Assembly (NCBI GenBank): GCA_002293025.1
Contig: DBCL01000014.1
Location: forward strand, 113,931 to 148,621
DNA length: 34,691 bases
From: Actinobacteria bacterium UBA959
Lineage (GTDB): Bacteria > Actinomycetota > Actinomycetes > S36-B12 > UBA5976
Direction of reading: 5' to 3'
Each line of letters opens with the position of its first letter. The stretch's first letter is position 1. Under the pieces are notes generated by a model. It had not been told where the DNA came from, did not search any database, and saw nothing but the letters and a program-made list of their open reading frames with translations. Both the position numbers and the translations under genes were made by a program. Below, one piece after another: positions 32,120 through 34,691 of the stretch.

Positions 32120-32237
32120 TACACTCCGCCCTGGCTTGCTCGACCCTCTCTTCAAGCTTGCCAAACCACGTGGTTGTGTTGTGAGCGTCCCCACACTCGC
32201 TTGCACGATCCATCCACTATGAACAACGAAGGAAAAA
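32120..32237 (+). promoter_or_regulatory. rpsP upstream region: candidate -10 box and palindrome
   Basis: TACACT (32120-32125) is a possible -10 box, with TTAGGG 17 nt upstream as a weak -35. It would give a leader of about 105 nt. The leader holds a perfect 12-bp palindrome AACCACGTGGTT (32164-32175) and ends with GAAGGAA, the rpsP ribosome site. No gene is seen here; the function of the palindrome is unknown. Confidence 0.4.
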
Positions 32238-32792
32238 GTGTCTGTAAAGATTAAGTTAAAGCGTATTGGCAAGATTCACGTGCCTCAATACCGAATTGTG
32301 ATTGCTGATTCTCGTGCCGCCCGAAATGGTCGTTCGATTGAAGAGATTGGGTACTACTATCCAAAGCAGGATCCTTCATTCATTGAAGTTAATTCTGATC
32401 GTGTTCAACACTGGTTAAAGGTAGGCGCACAGCCAACCGAGCCAGTGATGGTACTTCTAAAAATTACTGGCGACTGGCAGAAGTTCAAAGGACTTCCTGG
32501 CGCTGAGGGAACTTTGAAAGTTGCAGCACCAAAACCAACTCGTCGTGCAGGTTACGATGCTGCAGTAGCAGATTCAGATTCAGCACGCGTAACACTTGAT
32601 GCAGATCGTGACGCAGCGAAAGCAAAACTTGCAACACCTGTTGTAGTTGCAACTCCAGAGCCAGCTGCACCAGTTGCAGAAGCAGCTCCAGAACCAGTTG
32701 CAGAATCTGCTCCAGTTGAAGCGGAAGCTGTCGAAGCAGTAGCAGAAGTTGCTGCTGAAGAGGTTGCTTCTGATTCCGAACCTACGGCCTAG
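32238..32792 (+). CDS. rpsP: Ribosomal protein bS16 with long acidic C-terminal tail
   Basis: Small-subunit protein. Residues 1 to about 85 are the S16 fold: SVKIKLKRIGKIHVPQYRIV, then SRAARNGRSIEEIGYYYP and VQHWLKVGAQPTEPV. The product continues to 184 residues with a tail rich in Ala, Glu, Pro and Val (for example PEPAAPVAEAAPEPVAES), strongly acidic and probably disordered. Tails occur on actinobacterial S16, but this one is longer than the ~140-160-residue proteins I recall. The GTG start follows GAAGGAA. It heads the rpsP-khpA-rimM-trmD cluster of 30S maturation and tRNA modification genes. Confidence 0.96.
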   Translation: MSVKIKLKRIGKIHVPQYRIVIADSRAARNGRSIEEIGYYYPKQDPSFIEVNSDRVQHWLKVGAQPTEPVMVLLKITGDWQKFKGLPGAEGTLKVAAPKPTRRAGYDAAVADSDSARVTLDADRDAAKAKLATPVVVATPEPAAPVAEAAPEPVAESAPVEAEAVEAVAEVAAEEVASDSEPTA

Positions 32793-32794
32793 TC

Positions 32795-33034
32795 ATGGTT
32801 GACGAAACTTTAGAACATTTGGTTAAAGGCATCGTTGATCATCCTGATGATGTATCAGTGAGAGAGCGCGCTAGCAAATTTGGTAAAGCTCTTGAAGTTG
32901 CAGTACATCCAGATGACTTTGGTCGAGTAATTGGTCGAAACGGTCGCACTGCAACTGCCATCAGAACTGTGGTTCATGCCGTAAATGGTGGAAATAAAAT
33001 TCGTATTGACTTTCTAGACGCAAACGGAAAGTAA
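32795..33034 (+). CDS. khpA: KH-domain RNA-binding protein KhpA
   Basis: 79-residue single KH-domain protein. The RNA-binding GxxG loop appears in DDFGRVIGRNGRTATAIRTV, and the N-terminus LEHLVKGIVDHPDDVSV is typical of the YlqC/KhpA family. These proteins bind many transcripts, often together with KhpB, and in several Gram-positives influence cell size. It lies 2 nt after rpsP and before rimM, the conserved place between S16 and RimM. Confidence 0.93.
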   Translation: MVDETLEHLVKGIVDHPDDVSVRERASKFGKALEVAVHPDDFGRVIGRNGRTATAIRTVVHAVNGGNKIRIDFLDANGK

Positions 33035-33038
33035 TTCT

Positions 33039-33569
33039 TTGCGCGTTGTAATTGGACGCGTTGCTCGAGCACACGGTGTTCGTGGGGATCTAGTTATTTT
33101 CTCACTAACCGATGAGCAAGAATCCAGGTTTAAAAATGGAAACCACGTACTTCTAGAAAATGGCACTGATTTAGAGATCAGTGCAATTGCATCCCATAGC
33201 GGCTCATTTATTGTGCACTTTAAAGGCATAGACGATCGAAATTCCGCTGAGAATTTAAAAGGCCAAGATCTTTTAATTGAGATAAATGAGAATGACCGCC
33301 CCGCTAATCCAGAAAGCTACTTTGACCGTCAATTAATTGGGCTAAAAGTTAAGTTATTGAATGGATCAGACAGCGGAGTCATCAAAGATGTTTTGCACCC
33401 CCCTGCTCAAGACCTATTAGTCCTGGATCATCCAGAATACGGAGAAGTGTTAATCCCTTTTGTTAAAGCAATCGTTCCAGAAGTTAACCTAGAACAGGGA
33501 TTCGTTGTTATCGATCCACCGTCTGGCTTGCTAGATTTAAGTCAAGCAGAGGTGGCAGATGAAAATTGA
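33039..33569 (+). CDS. rimM: 16S rRNA processing/30S maturation factor RimM
   Basis: Assembles the 30S head domain and binds protein S19; 176 residues. The N-terminal barrel domain begins RVVIGRVARAHGVRGDLVIF. The C-terminal PRC-barrel follows from ESYFDRQLIGLKVKLLNGSD, with EYGEVLIPFVKAIVPEVNLE. Translation starts at TTG 33039, 4 nt after khpA; no ATG or GTG is available before the conserved GRVARAHG motif. Its 3' end overlaps trmD by 11 nt. Identity is secure. Confidence 0.94.
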   Translation: MRVVIGRVARAHGVRGDLVIFSLTDEQESRFKNGNHVLLENGTDLEISAIASHSGSFIVHFKGIDDRNSAENLKGQDLLIEINENDRPANPESYFDRQLIGLKVKLLNGSDSGVIKDVLHPPAQDLLVLDHPEYGEVLIPFVKAIVPEVNLEQGFVVIDPPSGLLDLSQAEVADEN

Positions 33570-34248
33570 TGTAGTTAGCATCTTTGGAGCATATTTAGAT
33601 CCGCTGCAGTTGTCGCTGGTTGGCAAGGCACAAGAGGTTGGAATCCTTAACGTCGCAGTTCATGATCTGCGAGACAAAACCAGCGATCTTCATAAAAGCG
33701 TGGATGACACCGCATATGGTGGTGGACCAGGCATGGTTATGACTGCTCAACCTTGGGGTGAAATGCTGGACGAACTGCTGACCCCAACAAGCGTATTGAT
33801 TATCCCAACTCCATCTGGACAGAAATTTACACAAGAGATCGCCGAAGATTTAGCAGGTCAAGAGCATTTAGTTTTTGCTTGTGGAAGATATGAAGGTATT
33901 GATGCCAGGGTTGCTGAGCATTATGCAAAAACAAATCAGGTAATGGAGCTATCAATAGGTGACTATGTCTTAGCAGGCGGTGAAGCAGCTGTGTTAGTTA
34001 TGGTCGAAGCGGTTGCCAGATTGCTTCCAGGAGTGCTCGGGAATAGTGAATCTGCGGCAAACGATTCCTTCTCGCAGACACCAGATGGACGATTATTAGA
34101 AGGCCCTGTTTTTACCAAACCTGCAATTTGGCGTGATCTAGAAGTTCCATCAGTGTTAACCAGTGGAAATCACGCTCAGATTGCTGCTTGGCGAAAAGAA
34201 CAAGCACTAGCCCGAACTAGACAGAATCGACCTGAGCTAGCCCCATAA
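33559..34248 (+). CDS. trmD: tRNA (guanine-37-N1)-methyltransferase TrmD
   Basis: Methylates G37 next to the anticodon to prevent frameshifts; essential in most bacteria. 229 residues of the SPOUT (knotted) family. Motifs: MKIDVVSIFGAYLDPLQLSL, DDTAYGGGPGMVM, FACGRYEGIDARVAEHY and ELSIGDYVLAGGEAAVLVM, the last forming the SAM-binding knot, followed by LLPGVLGNSESAANDSF. It overlaps rimM by 11 nt. A hairpin spans its stop codon. rplS follows after ~150 nt, the usual rimM-trmD-rplS order. Confidence 0.96.
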   Translation: MKIDVVSIFGAYLDPLQLSLVGKAQEVGILNVAVHDLRDKTSDLHKSVDDTAYGGGPGMVMTAQPWGEMLDELLTPTSVLIIPTPSGQKFTQEIAEDLAGQEHLVFACGRYEGIDARVAEHYAKTNQVMELSIGDYVLAGGEAAVLVMVEAVARLLPGVLGNSESAANDSFSQTPDGRLLEGPVFTKPAIWRDLEVPSVLTSGNHAQIAAWRKEQALARTRQNRPELAP

Positions 34249-34262
34249 CTGGGCTAAAGCTC
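34234..34262 (+). terminator. Hairpin across the trmD stop codon
   Basis: GAGCT-AGCCC (34234-34243) pairs with GGGCT-AA-AGCTC (34251-34262), 10 bp with an AA bulge; the trmD TAA is in the loop. There is no T-run, so at most a weak terminator or processing site. Confidence 0.45.
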
Positions 34263-34397
34263 CCTATGGCAGAATTGGGGTTCGTGCTTGGTAGGCACCC
34301 CGCCGCAGGGGAGTCCAACAAAATAGCGCGAAACCAAACAGATTTATTACGAGCATTAACGACAGTGACCTGCGGCGCTGAACGTGGGGAGCACCCA
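34263..34397 (+). promoter_or_regulatory. Structured leader region of rplS
   Basis: A 135-nt gap without a recognised gene. GGG-TTC-GTGC (34278-34287) can pair with GCAC-CCC (34295-34301) around a 7-nt loop, leaving a TTC bulge. CGCCGCAGG (34301-34309) is exactly complementary to CCTGCGGCG (34369-34377), enclosing 59 nt of A-rich sequence. GGGGAG (34386-34391) is the rplS ribosome site. The layout suggests a leader that could control rplS, perhaps by L19 binding; no known leader family is matched with confidence. Confidence 0.45.
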
Positions 34398-34691
34398 ATG
34401 CAAAAGTTTGACGAGTTATCAGCAGGTTCACTGCGTAAAGACATTCCACCTTTCAGAACTGGCGATAACATCAAAGTTCACGTAAAGGTTATTGAAGGAT
34501 CACGTTCTCGAGTTCAGGTATTCCAAGGTGTTGTAACAGCTCGCGCTGGTAATGGCATTGGTGAAACCTACACAGTTCGTAAAATTTCATTTGGTGTTGG
34601 TGTTGAACGCCAATTCCCAGTGCACAGCCCAATTATTGAAAAAGTTGAGGTTGTTAGCCGTGGAGATGTTCGTCGTGCCAAGCTTTATTAC
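34398..34691 (+). CDS. rplS: Ribosomal protein bL19 (partial, runs off the window)
   Basis: The first 98 codons of large-subunit protein L19, which lies at the 30S-50S interface. It starts MQKFDELSAGSLRKDIPPFR and has GDNIKVHVKVIEGSRSRVQV. It continues YTVRKISFGVGVERQFPVHS and VVSRGDVRRAKLYY, where the window ends, probably about 15-20 residues short of the C-terminus. ATG 34398 has GGGGAG 6 nt upstream. The frame is open 44 codons further upstream to an ATG at 34266, but that stretch does not look like L19. Identity is secure. Confidence 0.96.
   Translation, partial: MQKFDELSAGSLRKDIPPFRTGDNIKVHVKVIEGSRSRVQVFQGVVTARAGNGIGETYTVRKISFGVGVERQFPVHSPIIEKVEVVSRGDVRRAKLYY

Noticed and set aside
34266..34397. 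An in-frame 44-codon upstream extension of rplS starting at ATG 34266.
   Set aside because: The extension has no similarity to L19, overlaps strong RNA-pairing segments, and the ATG at 34398 has a good ribosome site and the conserved L19 start.

Overview
The window is a gene-dense stretch of core chromosome from a low-GC, streamlined actinobacterium. Gene order is typical of Actinobacteria (ddl / DUF3515 / thiL; recG-rsmD-coaD-SepIVA-like-DUF177-rpmF-rnc-mutM-smc-ftsY; amtB-glnB-glnD-ffh-rpsP-KH-rimM-trmD-rplS). Base composition is AT-richer than most of the phylum, genes overlap at their ends, and intergenic gaps are tiny. This suggests a freshwater acI (Nanopelagicales)-like lineage, but I infer that from style, not from a search. 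I see no insertion sequences, phage genes, CRISPR arrays or other mobile DNA.

Region 1 (1-10.5 kb) is branched-chain amino acid synthesis plus glutamyl-tRNA synthesis. After the tail of an excalibur-domain protein, leuA (minus) diverges from leuB-ilvE-cimA (plus). Then come a FAH-family hydrolase, gltX, tRNA-Gln(CUG), tRNA-Glu(CUC) and leuCD. LeuA begins the leucine branch and CimA the threonine-independent isoleucine branch. LeuC, LeuD and LeuB can serve both, and IlvE performs the final transamination. leuA has a 115-nt leader encoding a 14-residue peptide with five leucine codons, inside a fold that can mask the leuA ribosome site.

Region 2 (10.5-15.5 kb) holds hupB, a PlsC acyltransferase, a Cys/Met-metabolism PLP enzyme, ddl, a DUF3515 lipoprotein, thiL and rpmB, with several divergent and end-overlapping convergent pairs.

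Region 3 (15.5-26.6 kb) is a long plus-strand run: recG, rsmD, coaD, a SepIVA-like coiled-coil protein, DUF177 protein, rpmF (58 aa), rnc, mutM, smc, a four-helix membrane protein and ftsY. It covers DNA repair, RNA processing, ribosome assembly, chromosome organisation and protein targeting.

Region 4 (26.6-34.7 kb) holds the nitrogen module amtB-glnB-glnD, then ffh, then rpsP-khpA-rimM-trmD and a partial rplS with a structured leader.

The gene content is ordinary. The most interesting points are regulatory or architectural: the leucine leader, a recurring TANNNT box placed 6-7 nt before start codons (leaderless transcription), an NG-only FtsY coupled to a small membrane protein, a cysteine-free L32 of otherwise zinc-type sequence, a shortened SepIVA homologue, and hairpins at gene ends and before rplS. 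I found no clearly new multi-gene system.
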